Source: Caulobacter segnis (lineage in GTDB: Bacteria > Pseudomonadota > Alphaproteobacteria > Caulobacterales > Caulobacteraceae). From it: a stretch of DNA of 64,000 bases. The DNA is taken from the NCBI RefSeq assembly GCF_023935105.1, contig NZ_CP096040.1:3472001-3536000 (forward strand), read 5' to 3'. A program made the position numbers and the translations under genes. Below are positions 54,066 through 63,990 of this stretch, piece after piece; position 1 is the stretch's first letter, and the number at the start of each line of letters is the position of its first letter. The notes beneath the pieces are model-generated. The model was not told the DNA's origin. It made no database searches and saw only the letters and a list, made by a program, of their open reading frames with translations.

Positions 54066-55184
54066 ATGGTTGAAACTTCGGTCGCGGCTCCACGGGCTCG
54101 CTCTATCATCGGGCTAGATTTGATCCGCTTTGGCGCCGCTGTTGCGGTCACTGTCTACCATTTGGCTTGGCGCGTCTGGGAGGCTCCGATCACAACCGGA
54201 GTCGATATCGTGCGCGGACTCGTCAGGTATGACGGGTGGACCTTCTCAAGTGGTGGTTGGATTGGCGTCGAGGTCTTTTTCGTCATCTCGGGGTTGGTGA
54301 TTGCATTCTCAGCTGAGACGGCAACGCCGTGGAAATTCGCAAAGTCGCGAATCGTCCGTATCTATCCTGGTGCCTGGCTGTGCGCTTCGTTAAGCGCTGT
54401 TGCCATCATGATCTTGGTGAAGCCGCCGCTCGGCGAATTGGCCGGTCAGTGGTTCCGCAGCATGGTCATCTACCCTCCGGGAGACTGGCTTACTGGCGTC
54501 TATTGGACCTTGGCGGTCGAGATTGCTTTTTATGCGACCGTTTTAGCCTTCCTCTTGCTTGGAGCTTTTGACCGCATTTCGTGGCTATTCGCCGGGCTGT
54601 CAGTTTGGAGCTTCGCTTACCTCGCTTACCTCGCGTTCATCCACTTCGCGCGTGTGCGCGTGGACCTGCCGGCCTTCGTCCCCAATGTCTTGCTGCTGAA
54701 GCACGGCTGCTTTTTTGCCGTAGGCGGCTATCTGTGGCTGTGGTCGAGGAAGCGCATCACGCCGGTCCACTGGGCTTTTGCCGTGCTTGCCGTCGTGGCT
54801 TGCGGCGTAGAGATCGCCGCCAAGTTCGATGGTCATGCCGAAGGTGCTGCGGGAGCGCTAGTGTGGCTCGCGGTCGTCGGCCTCATGGCGCTATCGATCG
54901 CGTACAATCGTTATCTGTCGTCACCGACCGTTGCACGGCTCTCGCGTTCACTGGGGCTTGCGACCTACCCGCTTTACCTAATCCACACGACGGTTGGGTT
55001 CCTGATAATCCGGTTCGTTCCGCTACCTGATGTGGGCCACCGGATCTTGCTCGGCTGCGCTGCGTCGATAGCGGCCGCGTTCGTCGTTAGTTTGTGGTTG
55101 GAGCCGGTCGGCCAGCGGCTTCTGTCGCGAGCGCTGGACAGGCTAGCGGGTGACAGACCCGAGCCGCAGATCAAGGCCGCGTAA
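54066..55184 (+). CDS. acyltransferase 3 family membrane protein (OafA-like)
   Basis: This is a 372-residue protein with about ten transmembrane helices. Family motifs are GLDLIRFGAAVAVTVYHLAW (catalytic His), VEVFFVISGLVIAFSA and FAKSRIVRIYPGAWLC. Members transfer acetyl or other acyl groups to sugars of lipopolysaccharide, capsule or exopolysaccharide at the inner membrane. GC is lower than in the left part of the window. It follows the SGNH remnant and precedes an IS630 insertion. Confidence 0.85.
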   Translation: MVETSVAAPRARSIIGLDLIRFGAAVAVTVYHLAWRVWEAPITTGVDIVRGLVRYDGWTFSSGGWIGVEVFFVISGLVIAFSAETATPWKFAKSRIVRIYPGAWLCASLSAVAIMILVKPPLGELAGQWFRSMVIYPPGDWLTGVYWTLAVEIAFYATVLAFLLLGAFDRISWLFAGLSVWSFAYLAYLAFIHFARVRVDLPAFVPNVLLLKHGCFFAVGGYLWLWSRKRITPVHWAFAVLAVVACGVEIAAKFDGHAEGAAGALVWLAVVGLMALSIAYNRYLSSPTVARLSRSLGLATYPLYLIHTTVGFLIIRFVPLPDVGHRILLGCAASIAAAFVVSLWLEPVGQRLLSRALDRLAGDRPEPQIKAA

Positions 55185-55280
55185 GTTACTTTCAACAAGA
55201 CCTACGCTAGCGTCTAGACCACCCACACCCCCGCATCGAGTGATTCCACGATCGAATTAAGTCATTGATGTTTATAATTT

Positions 55281-55313
55281 AATACCCACGAAGGACGGTC
55301 CTTCGTGGGTATT
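55281..55313. terminator. perfect 15-bp hairpin, bidirectional terminator
   Basis: AATACCCACGAAGGA (55281-55295) and its exact complement (55299-55313) surround a CGG loop, with AT-rich flanks on both sides. It lies about 100 bases after the acyltransferase stop and just left of the IS630 element, a typical insertion neighbourhood. Confidence 0.75.
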
Positions 55314-55383
55314 ATTGTCTGTGCGTGCGCTAGAGCGTCGGACATGAAATCGGAATCGAAGGGATTCCAAGTTTACGCGAAGC

Positions 55384-55800
55384 ATGATTCACCGTGGTTG
55401 GAGGTGGATCATGGGCAAGAGCTATTCGGGTGATCTTCGAGATCGGATCATTGGCTACGTCAGCGCCGGTGGATCACGTCGTGGTGCGGCCAAGCACTTT
55501 GGGGTCAGCGACAGTTGCGCGGTGAAGCTGCTGGCGCGGGTGGAGCAGACGGGCTGTTCTGCGCCGGCGCGCCAGGGACGGCCGCCGGGAGACGGCAAGC
55601 TGGCGGCGCATCGGTCGTTCCTGATCGAACAGGTCGAAGCCAAGCCGGATATCACCCTGCCGCAACTGGCGGCCTTGCTGGAGGCGCAACGCGGGGTGAG
55701 CGCGGATCCCAGTTCGCTGTCGCGGGCGCTTCGCGCGGCTGGGTTCACATATAAAAAAAGCCCTGATGGCCTCGGAGCGCGCACGCGAAGCGGTGCGTGA
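55384..55800 (+). CDS. IS630 transposase, first frame (helix-turn-helix half)
   Basis: This is a 138-residue frame; the true start is probably the ATG giving [20 protein letters not shown], at 55411. It contains the HTH DNA-binding part ([20 protein letters not shown], then [20 protein letters not shown]). After GFTYKK the frame runs into a non-homologous tail, because the transposase continues in the +1 frame after the A7 run at 55753-55759. The last about 15 residues are therefore probably made only without frameshifting. Confidence 0.8.
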   Translation: MIHRGWRWIMGKSYSGDLRDRIIGYVSAGGSRRGAAKHFGVSDSCAVKLLARVEQTGCSAPARQGRPPGDGKLAAHRSFLIEQVEAKPDITLPQLAALLEAQRGVSADPSSLSRALRAAGFTYKKSPDGLGARTRSGA

Positions 55801-56368
55801 ACGGCGCAGGGAGTGGATCGAGCACCGCCAGCCCGTCATGCGCCAGCAGCCGGCGCGGCTGGTGTTCATTGACGAGACGGCGGTCACCACCAAGATGACC
55901 CGGCTGCGCGGCCGCAGCCTGCGCGGTAAGCGCCTGGCGGCCGATGCGCCCTTCGGCCACTGGAGAACCCAGACCTTCATCGCTGGCCTGCGATGCGCGC
56001 AGCTGACCGCGCCCTGGGTGCTCGATGGCCCGATGAACCGTGACGCCTTCGACGCCTATGTCGAGACCCAGCTAGCGCCGACGCTCAGCCCCGGTGACGT
56101 CGTGGTTCTCGACAACCTCGCCGCCCACAAGGGACCAAGAGCCGTCCAGGCCCTCAAGGCGCGGGGAGCTTGGTTCCTGTTCCTCCCGCCCTACTCGCCC
56201 GACCTCAACCCGATCGAGATGGCCTTCTCAAAGCTAAAAGCCCATCTGCGCGGCGCCTGCGCTCGCACCTTCGACGACCTCTGGAGGGCCGTCGGCGACA
56301 TCTGCAGCCTCTACGAGCCCCAAGAGTGCTGGAACTACTTCAAGGCCGCTGGCTATGCGTCACATTAA
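55766..56368 (+). CDS. IS630 transposase, second frame (DDE catalytic half)
   Basis: This is a 200-residue frame with the catalytic domain: Asp in [13 protein letters not shown], Asp in [12 protein letters not shown] and Glu in [14 protein letters not shown] (DDE). Read through the A7 run with one base skipped, the junction becomes [18 protein letters not shown], which matches the unbroken transposases of this family. Production of the fusion by frameshifting or transcriptional slippage at A7 is likely; a plain inactivating indel is the alternative. Confidence 0.82.
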   Translation: MASERAREAVRERRREWIEHRQPVMRQQPARLVFIDETAVTTKMTRLRGRSLRGKRLAADAPFGHWRTQTFIAGLRCAQLTAPWVLDGPMNRDAFDAYVETQLAPTLSPGDVVVLDNLAAHKGPRAVQALKARGAWFLFLPPYSPDLNPIEMAFSKLKAHLRGACARTFDDLWRAVGDICSLYEPQECWNYFKAAGYASH

Positions 56369-56539
56369 ACGCACGATGCTCTAGTTGCCGATCGATCCTG
56401 TAAACAAATTGATGGGCAAAACTTTTGAAACAGTCACTAAGCGGCTTGGAGGGCCTGGTCGCCGCACCACAGAACCCCGCCCTTAAAAGGCCAAAGATTG
56501 CGTTGAGAGATAAGGAAGCTATCAACCAGGGCGTCGCTG

Positions 56540-58045
56540 ATGCGCTTGGGCTTACTCCCACTCACCCTCATCGCGCTACTCCTAAGCGCCCCTGCCTGGG
56601 CTGACGCGCAGAGGCGACCGTCGGCCGGCGCTTTGGTCGACCGCATCACCTGGGGCGAAACTAATGAAACCGTTTCCGCCGCGGAGCGGTTGGGCGCTTC
56701 TCGATGGATCCAGATTCAGCTCCGCCCGCCCCAACCGACGGCGCTGCCGCAAAGTGTGGAGGCGCAAATCAAATCCATGCGGATTTCCAAAGAGCCCATG
56801 GCTGATATTGCCATGGCCATGGATGCGGAACTGAAGTCCGCCAACCATATCCAAGACGCTGGCGCCCGCCAGTCCGCCCTCAAGGCCTATCAAGTCGCCA
56901 TGCAGGCGCTGCAGAGGGAGGCCACGGCGAGATCCCTGTTTTACGATCTCTACTCGGCCAACCAGCTCCAAGAGAGAATGACTTGGTTTTGGCTGAACCA
57001 CTTCAACGTGCAGGCCGAGAAGCGCGACATCCGCGCAATGATCGGCGACTACGAGTACAATGCGATACGCCCGCGCGCATTGGGAAAATTTCGCGACCTT
57101 CTGCTCGCTGCCGAGCTGCACCCAGCAATGCTGCGCTATCTCGACAATGATCAAAATAGGCTCGGCCACATCAATGAGAACTACGCGCGGGAAATCTTAG
57201 AGCTCCACACCCTTGGCGTCGGATCGGGCTACAGCCAAAGGGATGTCGAAGAGATGGCCAAGGTTTTGACGGGCGTCGGCGTCAATGTTTCTCGTGAAGA
57301 GCCTCAGCTCACGGCCGAACAGAGACGGCTTTACGTGCGTAGAGGCGTCATGGAGTTCAATCCCGCGAAACACGACTTTGGCGGCAAGGTCATCCTGGGC
57401 CGAGAGGTGAGCGGTGACGGCCTTGCGGAGCTTGAAAACGCGCTCGACCTCCTGGCGCGCCAACCCGCGACGGCGCGACACATTTCGGGCAAGCTGGCGT
57501 TATACTTCATCGGCGATGCCCCTCCTGGCCTTGTCCAGAGCATGACCGAGCGGTTTCTGGCAACGGATGGCGACATCGCTGAAGTTCTCAGCGTTCTCTT
57601 TCGCTCCTCAGAATTTCGCGCCTCGCTGGGCGGCAAACTCAAAGATCCGATGCACTATACACTATCGGCCGTTCGCCTCGCGTACGAGGGACGGCCAATC
57701 GACAACGCAGGCCCGCTTCAATACTGGATCGAGCGACTTGGCGAAGGCCTCTACGGACGAAGCACACCAGACGGCTACCCGCTCGAAGACGCCTATTGGT
57801 CAGGCCCTGGACAATTGATCAATGTTTTCGGCGTGGCGCACCAAATTGCAGCACACGTCCCCGGGCTCTTCAACAATGATGCCGGAAACCAAAACCCTGT
57901 CCTTCCGCAACTGCGGTCCTCCCCCCTGCTGACATCACGCGCTCCCATGTTTAGTGCCGCAACCTCGACAACCCTAACCCAGGCCCGCTCCCCGTCAGAA
58001 TGGAACGAACTCATGCTCTCTTCCCCAGATTTTTTGCATTATTAA
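56540..58045 (+). CDS. DUF1800 family secreted protein
   Basis: This protein has 501 residues with a signal peptide (MRLGLLPLTLIALLLSAPAWA). The family blocks are RITWGETNETVSAAERLG, WFWLNHFNVQAEKRDI, INENYAREILELHTLGV and HDFGGKVILG. It is followed after 4 bases by a DUF1501 gene; the two families travel together in many bacteria and are thought to form an exported complex of unknown activity. The GC content and codon use are lower than in the left half of the window. Confidence 0.85.
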   Translation: MRLGLLPLTLIALLLSAPAWADAQRRPSAGALVDRITWGETNETVSAAERLGASRWIQIQLRPPQPTALPQSVEAQIKSMRISKEPMADIAMAMDAELKSANHIQDAGARQSALKAYQVAMQALQREATARSLFYDLYSANQLQERMTWFWLNHFNVQAEKRDIRAMIGDYEYNAIRPRALGKFRDLLLAAELHPAMLRYLDNDQNRLGHINENYAREILELHTLGVGSGYSQRDVEEMAKVLTGVGVNVSREEPQLTAEQRRLYVRRGVMEFNPAKHDFGGKVILGREVSGDGLAELENALDLLARQPATARHISGKLALYFIGDAPPGLVQSMTERFLATDGDIAEVLSVLFRSSEFRASLGGKLKDPMHYTLSAVRLAYEGRPIDNAGPLQYWIERLGEGLYGRSTPDGYPLEDAYWSGPGQLINVFGVAHQIAAHVPGLFNNDAGNQNPVLPQLRSSPLLTSRAPMFSAATSTTLTQARSPSEWNELMLSSPDFLHY

Positions 58046-58049
58046 CCGT

Positions 58050-59231
58050 ATGGATCGGCGCGCGTTCATATTGACCGGCCTTGCCACGACAGCCACCTAC
58101 GGCCAAGCGTGGTCTGCGCCGGCGACAGATCAGCGCTTTCTGCTGATCTTCCTGCGGGGGGGATATGACGCGCTCAGCGCGGTTATCCCCACCGGTAGCG
58201 ACTTCTATTACGAGAGCCGACCCACGCTCGCCGTCCCCCGGCCCGACGCGGGAAACGCTCGCTCGGCCCTAGCCCTCGACCGAGACTGGAGCCTACATCC
58301 CGCGCTCAGAGACAGTCTCTACCCCCTTTGGCAACAAGGGCAGGTCGCGTTTGTCCCGTTTGCGGGCTCGGAGGATCTCACCCGCAGTCATTTTGAAACT
58401 CAAGACACCATAGAATTGGGTCAGCCCTTGAGCGCGCGCCGCGACTACCGGTCGGGCTTCATGGGGCGCCTTGCACAACAGGTGGAAGGTTGCCGCCCCA
58501 TTGCCTTCAGCGCGCAGCCGCCTATCACTTTCCAAGGACACAGGGTCGTCCCAAACATCATCATAAGCCCGACCGCAAGCTATGCGATGAATGACCGACA
58601 GGCCGCACTCATCAGCGGCATGTATCGTGGCCATCGTCTTGAGCGAGCGATCGTCGAAGGACTGTCGGCGGAGAGCAGAGCGCGCGCGATCGCACAGGAG
58701 ATGGCGGCGGCGAGCGGCGGCGCGGCCGAAACGTCAAGCTTCGAACGCGCAGCGCGACGCGTCGGCGGGTTGATGAAGGCTGACTACAACATCGCCTTCA
58801 TGGATGTCGGGGGCTGGGACACCCACGTGAATCAGGACAACGGTCTCGGCCAGTTCTCCGACAAAATATCCCAACTCGGGCGCGGGCTATCGGCGCTCGT
58901 GAACACGTTGGGACCGGAAATTTGGCGAAACACCACGGTGGTTGTCGTTTCTGAATTCGGCCGCACCTTCCGGGAAAACGGCGACCAAGGCACCGATCAT
59001 GGCCACGGCAGCATCTATTGGGTGCTCGGCGGCTCGGTGAAGGGTGGGCGCCTGTTGGGGCCGCAGGTCAAGCTAACGCCCGAAACCCTAAACCAGGCGC
59101 GCGACCTTCAGGTTTTGACCAACTACCGCTCGTTGCTGGGAGGGCTTTTTGAAAGGCTCTACGGTCTAGACCGCAAGCGCCTGGAGAGCGTTTTTCCGCA
59201 GTCCTCACCCAATTCGATCGGCCTGGTCTGA
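58050..59231 (+). CDS. DUF1501 family secreted protein
   Basis: This protein has 393 residues with a twin-arginine-like leader (MDRRAFILTGLATTATYG). The fold belongs to the sulfatase/alkaline-phosphatase-like group: FLRGGYDALSAVIPTG, DLTRSHFETQD, VGGWDTHVNQDNG, VVSEFGRTFRENG and TDHGHGS supply the metal-binding His, Asp and Glu positions. It is the partner of the preceding DUF1800 gene (4-base gap, one transcript). Substrate unknown; location beside polysaccharide genes may be coincidental. Confidence 0.85.
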   Translation: MDRRAFILTGLATTATYGQAWSAPATDQRFLLIFLRGGYDALSAVIPTGSDFYYESRPTLAVPRPDAGNARSALALDRDWSLHPALRDSLYPLWQQGQVAFVPFAGSEDLTRSHFETQDTIELGQPLSARRDYRSGFMGRLAQQVEGCRPIAFSAQPPITFQGHRVVPNIIISPTASYAMNDRQAALISGMYRGHRLERAIVEGLSAESRARAIAQEMAAASGGAAETSSFERAARRVGGLMKADYNIAFMDVGGWDTHVNQDNGLGQFSDKISQLGRGLSALVNTLGPEIWRNTTVVVVSEFGRTFRENGDQGTDHGHGSIYWVLGGSVKGGRLLGPQVKLTPETLNQARDLQVLTNYRSLLGGLFERLYGLDRKRLESVFPQSSPNSIGLV

Positions 59232-59500
59232 TCCGCCTCCCACCGGTTCGTCGTTGCCTCTGAGCTTAAGTTTCCTCTCGAACGCTACCTGGCACCCAGC
59301 TTCGAGGTAGAATGGCGGTGACAACTAGATGTCACGTCATCGGACTATGATCACAGGCTGACGGTCGTTCGCGGCGCCTGCTAGACGTTCAGTCACAACT
59401 TTTAGCCTTGAGCCGCAATATCGTGGTCGCATCAACGAAAAGCTTACGCTATGAGGCCACTACGCAAGCGGAATAGCTGCGTTATCGAAGGTGGGGATTT
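59232..59500. promoter_or_regulatory. promoter region of the GDP-fucose gene cluster
   Basis: These 269 bases hold the promoter for gmd. A GTGAC/GTCAC dyad occurs near 59318-59336. No gene is seen, and no clear -35/-10 pair could be fixed by eye. Confidence 0.35.
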
Positions 59501-60577
59501 ATGACGGTTAATAGCAATGGTAAGGTCGCGCTCATCACGGGCGTGACCGGGCAAGATGGCGCGTACCTGTCAGAGCTTCTGCTCTCCAAGGGTTACACTG
59601 TGCATGGCGTGAAGCGACGCTCTTCGTCGTTCAACACCGGCCGCCTCGAGCATATCTATCAAGATCCCCATGAGGCTGATCCGCGCTTTGTGCTGCACTA
59701 TGGGGACATGACCGACAGCACGAACCTGATCCGGATCGTGCAGCAGACCCAGCCGGATGAGATCTACAACCTGGCGGCCCAGAGCCACGTCCAGGTCAGC
59801 TTCGAGACTCCGGAATACACCAGCAACGCCGACGCCACGGGCACCCTGCGTCTGCTGGAAGCTATCCGCATCCTGGGTCTGGAAAAGAAGACCAAGTTCT
59901 ATCAGGCCTCGACGTCAGAGCTGTACGGCCTCGTCCAGGAGGTGCCGCAGAGCGAAAAGACGCCGTTCTATCCGCGTAGCCCCTACGCGGCCGCTAAGCT
60001 GTACGGCTACTGGATCGTTGTGAACTACCGCGAAGCCTATGGCATTCACGCCTCGAACGGCATCCTGTTCAACCACGAGAGCCCTCTGCGCGGCGAGACC
60101 TTCGTCACCCGCAAGATCACGCGCGCCGTCGCGTCCATCAAGCAGGGCTTCCAGGACAAGCTCTACCTCGGCAACCTGGACGCCAAGCGCGACTGGGGTC
60201 ACGCCCGCGAATATGTCCGCGGCATGTGGCTGATGCTGCAGCAAGAAGAGGCCGACGACTACGTCCTGGCCACCGGCGAAACCACCATGGTCCGCGACTT
60301 CGTAGGCAAGGCCTTCTCGGAAGTCGGCATCACGATCAATTGGTCGGGCGAAGGCGTCGACGAAAAGGGTACGTGCGCCGAAACCGGTAAGGTCCTGGTC
60401 GAGGTCGACCCGCGCTACTTCCGTCCGACAGAGGTCGAACTGCTGATCGGCGATCCGACCAAGGCCAAGGAAAAGCTCGGCTGGGTCCACGAAACCAAGT
60501 GGGAGCAGCTCTGCGCCGAAATGGTCGCTGCGGACATGATCAACGTGGCGAAGGAGCAGCGTCGCAACGCTGAATAG
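59501..60577 (+). CDS. gmd: GDP-mannose 4,6-dehydratase
   Basis: This protein has 358 residues of the extended short-chain dehydrogenase family. It converts GDP-D-mannose to GDP-4-keto-6-deoxymannose (EC 4.2.1.47), the first step to GDP-L-fucose and related sugars. The Rossmann motif is [30 protein letters not shown] is the Gmd signature, the catalytic Thr/Ser-Glu is in ASTSELYG, and [16 protein letters not shown] holds the YxxxK pair. [18 protein letters not shown] is also diagnostic. AAGGTGGGG precedes the ATG. Codon use is closer to the left part of the window than the flanking acyltransferases. Confidence 0.97.
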   Translation: MTVNSNGKVALITGVTGQDGAYLSELLLSKGYTVHGVKRRSSSFNTGRLEHIYQDPHEADPRFVLHYGDMTDSTNLIRIVQQTQPDEIYNLAAQSHVQVSFETPEYTSNADATGTLRLLEAIRILGLEKKTKFYQASTSELYGLVQEVPQSEKTPFYPRSPYAAAKLYGYWIVVNYREAYGIHASNGILFNHESPLRGETFVTRKITRAVASIKQGFQDKLYLGNLDAKRDWGHAREYVRGMWLMLQQEEADDYVLATGETTMVRDFVGKAFSEVGITINWSGEGVDEKGTCAETGKVLVEVDPRYFRPTEVELLIGDPTKAKEKLGWVHETKWEQLCAEMVAADMINVAKEQRRNAE

Positions 60578-60585
60578 ATCCGACG

Positions 60586-61776
60586 ATGAGTCAGCATCTG
60601 GATCTATATTCTCCGCTATGGGCCATCGGGCTCTTCGCCATCGCGCTAGCCACTGTCAGGCTTATTGGTCAGCCGAAACTCTTCGGCTTGCCTGTTCAGC
60701 CCGAGGCCAAGCGGTACGGAGAACTCGATGGCCTACGCGGCGTGCTTGCGTTTGCGGTGTTCCTCACCCACGCGGCGTCGACATTTCGCTTTCGCGTTGA
60801 TGGTCGATGGGATTGGCCGCCCAGCACATTCTACACGATGTGCGGGTACGTTCCCGTGTCGCTATTCTTCATGATCACGGGTTTCTTGTTCTGGCGCCGA
60901 GCGATTGATCGGAAGCTGGAATGGCGCGGCTTTCTTGTCGGTCGAACCTTCAGAATATTTCCGCTCTACCTGGCCTCCCTGGCGCCGCTCCTTCTCTACG
61001 TGGGCATACAGACGGAGTGGAAACTTCACGAGCCCGTTCTAGCCCTCGCAAAGCACCTGCTGCAATGGACGCTGCTCGGCGCCATTGGTCGGCCAGACAT
61101 CAACGGCGCGCCACAAACCTGGGCCATCAACCCGGCTATCTGGACCTTGCGCGCGGAAGCGATCTTCTACCTCGCTCTACCGGCGCTCGCCATACTGGCC
61201 ACGCCGCGCCGCTTCGCCTTCCTGGCGGTCGTGGTGCTATTGGCTGCGGTCATCTCGGGGGGAGTCGACGGCGGCGGGGTGTGGATTCACTTCCTGTTCG
61301 GGATGCTCGCCGCTCAGATCTATTCAAGGTTTCCGGCCCTCCCGGCGTTGGCTTCCCCCGCAGCCGCGATGGGTTGCCTCGCGACCCTGCTGCTGCTGTG
61401 GATCTTCCGACAGCACGGCTACGGGCTCACGCACGCGGCCTTCACTTTTCCGATTTTCCTCTGCGCGCTCTACGGAAACAGCTTCTTCGGCCTTCTCAAA
61501 ATGCAGAGTACGCGCTGGCTTGGCGAGATCAGCTACAGCATCTACGTACTTCACGGCATAGTCCTGTATGGTTTCTTCTGGGCGCTGAGCCGTCACACCC
61601 CAATAGTTGACATGCACCCGTTGCTCTATTGGGCCAGCATGATTTTTGTCACCGTTTCCCTGGTCTTCATTTCAACCATAACATTCTTGAAGATCGAGAA
61701 GCCGCTTATGCATGTGAGGAGCTTTCCAGTGATCGCGCCCTCCCCCTCCCCTCCACGCGCCAACAAGAGAGGCTAG
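60586..61776 (+). CDS. acyltransferase 3 family membrane protein
   Basis: This multi-spanning protein has 396 residues with the acyltransferase-3 pattern: [21 protein letters not shown] (catalytic His), [18 protein letters not shown] and [18 protein letters not shown]. It lies between gmd and fcl, 8 bases after gmd and 1 base before fcl, so the three are almost certainly co-transcribed and it may acylate the deoxysugar or the finished glycan. Confidence 0.85.
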   Translation: MSQHLDLYSPLWAIGLFAIALATVRLIGQPKLFGLPVQPEAKRYGELDGLRGVLAFAVFLTHAASTFRFRVDGRWDWPPSTFYTMCGYVPVSLFFMITGFLFWRRAIDRKLEWRGFLVGRTFRIFPLYLASLAPLLLYVGIQTEWKLHEPVLALAKHLLQWTLLGAIGRPDINGAPQTWAINPAIWTLRAEAIFYLALPALAILATPRRFAFLAVVVLLAAVISGGVDGGGVWIHFLFGMLAAQIYSRFPALPALASPAAAMGCLATLLLLWIFRQHGYGLTHAAFTFPIFLCALYGNSFFGLLKMQSTRWLGEISYSIYVLHGIVLYGFFWALSRHTPIVDMHPLLYWASMIFVTVSLVFISTITFLKIEKPLMHVRSFPVIAPSPSPPRANKRG

Positions 61777-61777
61777 T

Positions 61778-62731
61778 TTGAAGCTCGCTGATATTTATTC
61801 CCTTCAGGGCAAGCGCGTGTGGGTCGCCGGTCACCGCGGTATGGTCGGTTCGGCCATTGTCCGCCGCCTTGCGAAGGAAGATTGTGAAGTCTTGATCGCA
61901 GGTCGCGATGTGCTCGATCTCGAACGACAGGACCAGGTCGAGCGCTGGCTGGCCACTGAAAAGCCGGATGCAATCTTCATGGCCGCTGCAAAGGTCGGCG
62001 GCATTCTAGCCAATGACACCTACCCGGCGGATTTTCTCTACAACAACCTTGTGATCGAGACCAACATCGTAGACGCCGCCTACAAGAACGGTGTCGAAAA
62101 GGTCCTATTCCTGGGGTCTTCGTGCATCTATCCAAAGTTTGCGCCGCAACCCATTCAAGAAGACGCCCTGCTGTCTGGCCCTCTGGAGCCAACGAATGAA
62201 TGGTATGCGATCGCGAAAATCGCAGGGATCAAACTCGCTCAAGCCTATCGCAAACAGCACGGCTGCGACTTCATCAGCGCGATGCCGACAAATCTCTATG
62301 GCCCGGGCGACAATTTCAATCTGTCCACCAGCCACGTCGTTCCAGCTCTAATGCGAAAGGCCCATGAGGCCAAGCTTAGCGGCGCCGAGGAAATCACGAT
62401 CTGGGGTACGGGCACCCCGCGGCGGGAATTCCTCCACGCGGATGACTGCGCCGACGCTTGTGTGTTTCTGATGAAGACCTATTCCGGCTACGAGCATGTC
62501 AATGTAGGCTCGGGTTCGGACATCACCATTCTCGAGCTCGCAAACCTAATCTGCGAGGCTGTGGGCTTCAAGGGACGGGTCATCACTGATCCCACCAAGC
62601 CCGACGGTACGCCGCGGAAGCTGATGAGCGCCGACAAGCTCCGATCGATGGGCTGGGCGCCTCAGATTAGCCTATCCGATGGGATGTCGGGCACTTACGA
62701 ATGGTACAAGCAGACCCAGACCCTAGGATGA
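61778..62731 (+). CDS. fcl: GDP-L-fucose synthase
   Basis: This protein has 317 residues. It epimerises and reduces GDP-4-keto-6-deoxymannose to GDP-L-fucose with NADPH (EC 1.1.1.271). The TTG start at 61778 follows AGAGAGG and gives the normal N-terminus. The motifs are [34 protein letters not shown] (catalytic Ser and Cys), [11 protein letters not shown] (YxxxK) and [11 protein letters not shown]. It overlaps the next gene by 4 bases. With gmd it gives the complete path from GDP-mannose to GDP-L-fucose for surface polysaccharide. Confidence 0.96.
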   Translation: MKLADIYSLQGKRVWVAGHRGMVGSAIVRRLAKEDCEVLIAGRDVLDLERQDQVERWLATEKPDAIFMAAAKVGGILANDTYPADFLYNNLVIETNIVDAAYKNGVEKVLFLGSSCIYPKFAPQPIQEDALLSGPLEPTNEWYAIAKIAGIKLAQAYRKQHGCDFISAMPTNLYGPGDNFNLSTSHVVPALMRKAHEAKLSGAEEITIWGTGTPRREFLHADDCADACVFLMKTYSGYEHVNVGSGSDITILELANLICEAVGFKGRVITDPTKPDGTPRKLMSADKLRSMGWAPQISLSDGMSGTYEWYKQTQTLG

Positions 62732-63981
62732 CGCCTTCCCACCAAGCCGCGGGGCTAGCGACCGCCTACAAGCCTCCTCCTCAGCCGACGAGCGCGGCTG
62801 TCACGGGCCTCTGGTTTGTAAGTCGATTGCTCTTCACGCTGTCACTCGTCGCTGCAGTGGTGCTGATGCTCGACCCGACCAGTCAGAACTGGGGCTTGGG
62901 AAGCTCGGGTGCCGTCAAATATCTTCCGGTAATCTTGTGCGCGGGCTCGGTGGCGGTAAACCTCGTCGCGAACCCGCTGAGCATTATGGTCCTATTCAAG
63001 CCAGCCAACGCAGCCATGCTTGGCTTGGCGCTATTCATGGCTGTGGGCTCATTCGCCGCGCAGGAGAGCACCGGCAAAGACCTCATGTTTACGTACATGG
63101 GGCGCGCCATGAACATCATCCCCTTCTTCGCCGCTGCGCTTTGCATGCAGCAAGGATACAGAGAAGCTCTTGAGGCGAGATTGGGGCGGATAATATATTG
63201 GGGCGGGCTGGTAATGATCCTGCTCATTCTTCTATCCGAGCTCAAGGTCGTCTTTGGCTTTCGGGGGGCCTTCCAAAACCAGACACCTCTCGCCGTCGGG
63301 GCCGCGCTTGCCGCGATGTGGCTTCCGAAGGGGAGGCTCTTCAAAGCCGCGTGGGCGCTTTTGGCGGTCGGCGTGTTCCTGGCCATGGGGAAGTACACCA
63401 GCCTCCTATGGGCCATTGTCGTCTTCGCGGTGTTTGTTCTGGTCAATGTCGCGCCTTGGCTATTCCGGGGCGGGACGCCTTCGTCGGGGGTCAAATCGGT
63501 GCGCACGGTGCTCGCCGTGGCTGCCGTGGCGCTTGTCACCCTGCTGGGTGCTGCCCTCTTTCAAAGCAAGCGAGAGGTCGCTTCGACGGACGCGCGATGG
63601 CCGGTCTTCCAGCAGCGGATCTCTGAATTCATGGAGAGCCCAATCTACGGCTCGCACTTCGAGAGCAGTCCCCTCGTCTCGATCGGCAATCTCGTTATCC
63701 CGACCCACAACGACTATCTCGAGGTCCTCAGCGGTGGGGGCCTGGTCGCACTTGGACTTCTCTTGGTCGCGGTTACGGCAGCGATGTCACGACTTCTAAA
63801 AATGTACCGGAACGGCATCGTAAACTACGGTTACCGAACCGCCGTGGCGGGCATCTTGATAGCCTCGCTGATCAACATGATGTCCAACCCGATGCTCTTT
63901 CTTACGGCGACATCTTACATGGTTTGGGCCTCGCTCGGCATTATGGCCAATTTCAGCGAGCCCGCGCGCCAACGCCCTTAA
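62728..63981 (+). CDS. O-antigen ligase / polymerase-like membrane protein
   Basis: This protein has 417 residues, starting at the ATG at 62728 that overlaps the fcl stop. It has about ten to twelve transmembrane helices, a periplasmic loop near residues 270-310, and the family motif [20 protein letters not shown]. The fold is that of WaaL ligases and Wzy polymerases; the two cannot be told apart by sequence alone. Its coupling to gmd and fcl implies it joins or polymerises a fucose-containing glycan. Confidence 0.82.
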   Translation: MTPSHQAAGLATAYKPPPQPTSAAVTGLWFVSRLLFTLSLVAAVVLMLDPTSQNWGLGSSGAVKYLPVILCAGSVAVNLVANPLSIMVLFKPANAAMLGLALFMAVGSFAAQESTGKDLMFTYMGRAMNIIPFFAAALCMQQGYREALEARLGRIIYWGGLVMILLILLSELKVVFGFRGAFQNQTPLAVGAALAAMWLPKGRLFKAAWALLAVGVFLAMGKYTSLLWAIVVFAVFVLVNVAPWLFRGGTPSSGVKSVRTVLAVAAVALVTLLGAALFQSKREVASTDARWPVFQQRISEFMESPIYGSHFESSPLVSIGNLVIPTHNDYLEVLSGGGLVALGLLLVAVTAAMSRLLKMYRNGIVNYGYRTAVAGILIASLINMMSNPMLFLTATSYMVWASLGIMANFSEPARQRP

Positions 63982-63990
63982 GGTAGAGCC

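Larger units (their letters stand above)
55333..56381 (+). mobile_element. IS630-family insertion sequence
   Basis: This element is 1049 bp between TA dinucleotides (55331-55332 and 56382-56383), the usual IS630 target. Ends GAGCGTCGGAC and, inward from the right, GAGCATCGTGC form short imperfect inverted repeats. It carries two overlapping transposase frames joined at an A7 tract. Confidence 0.8.
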
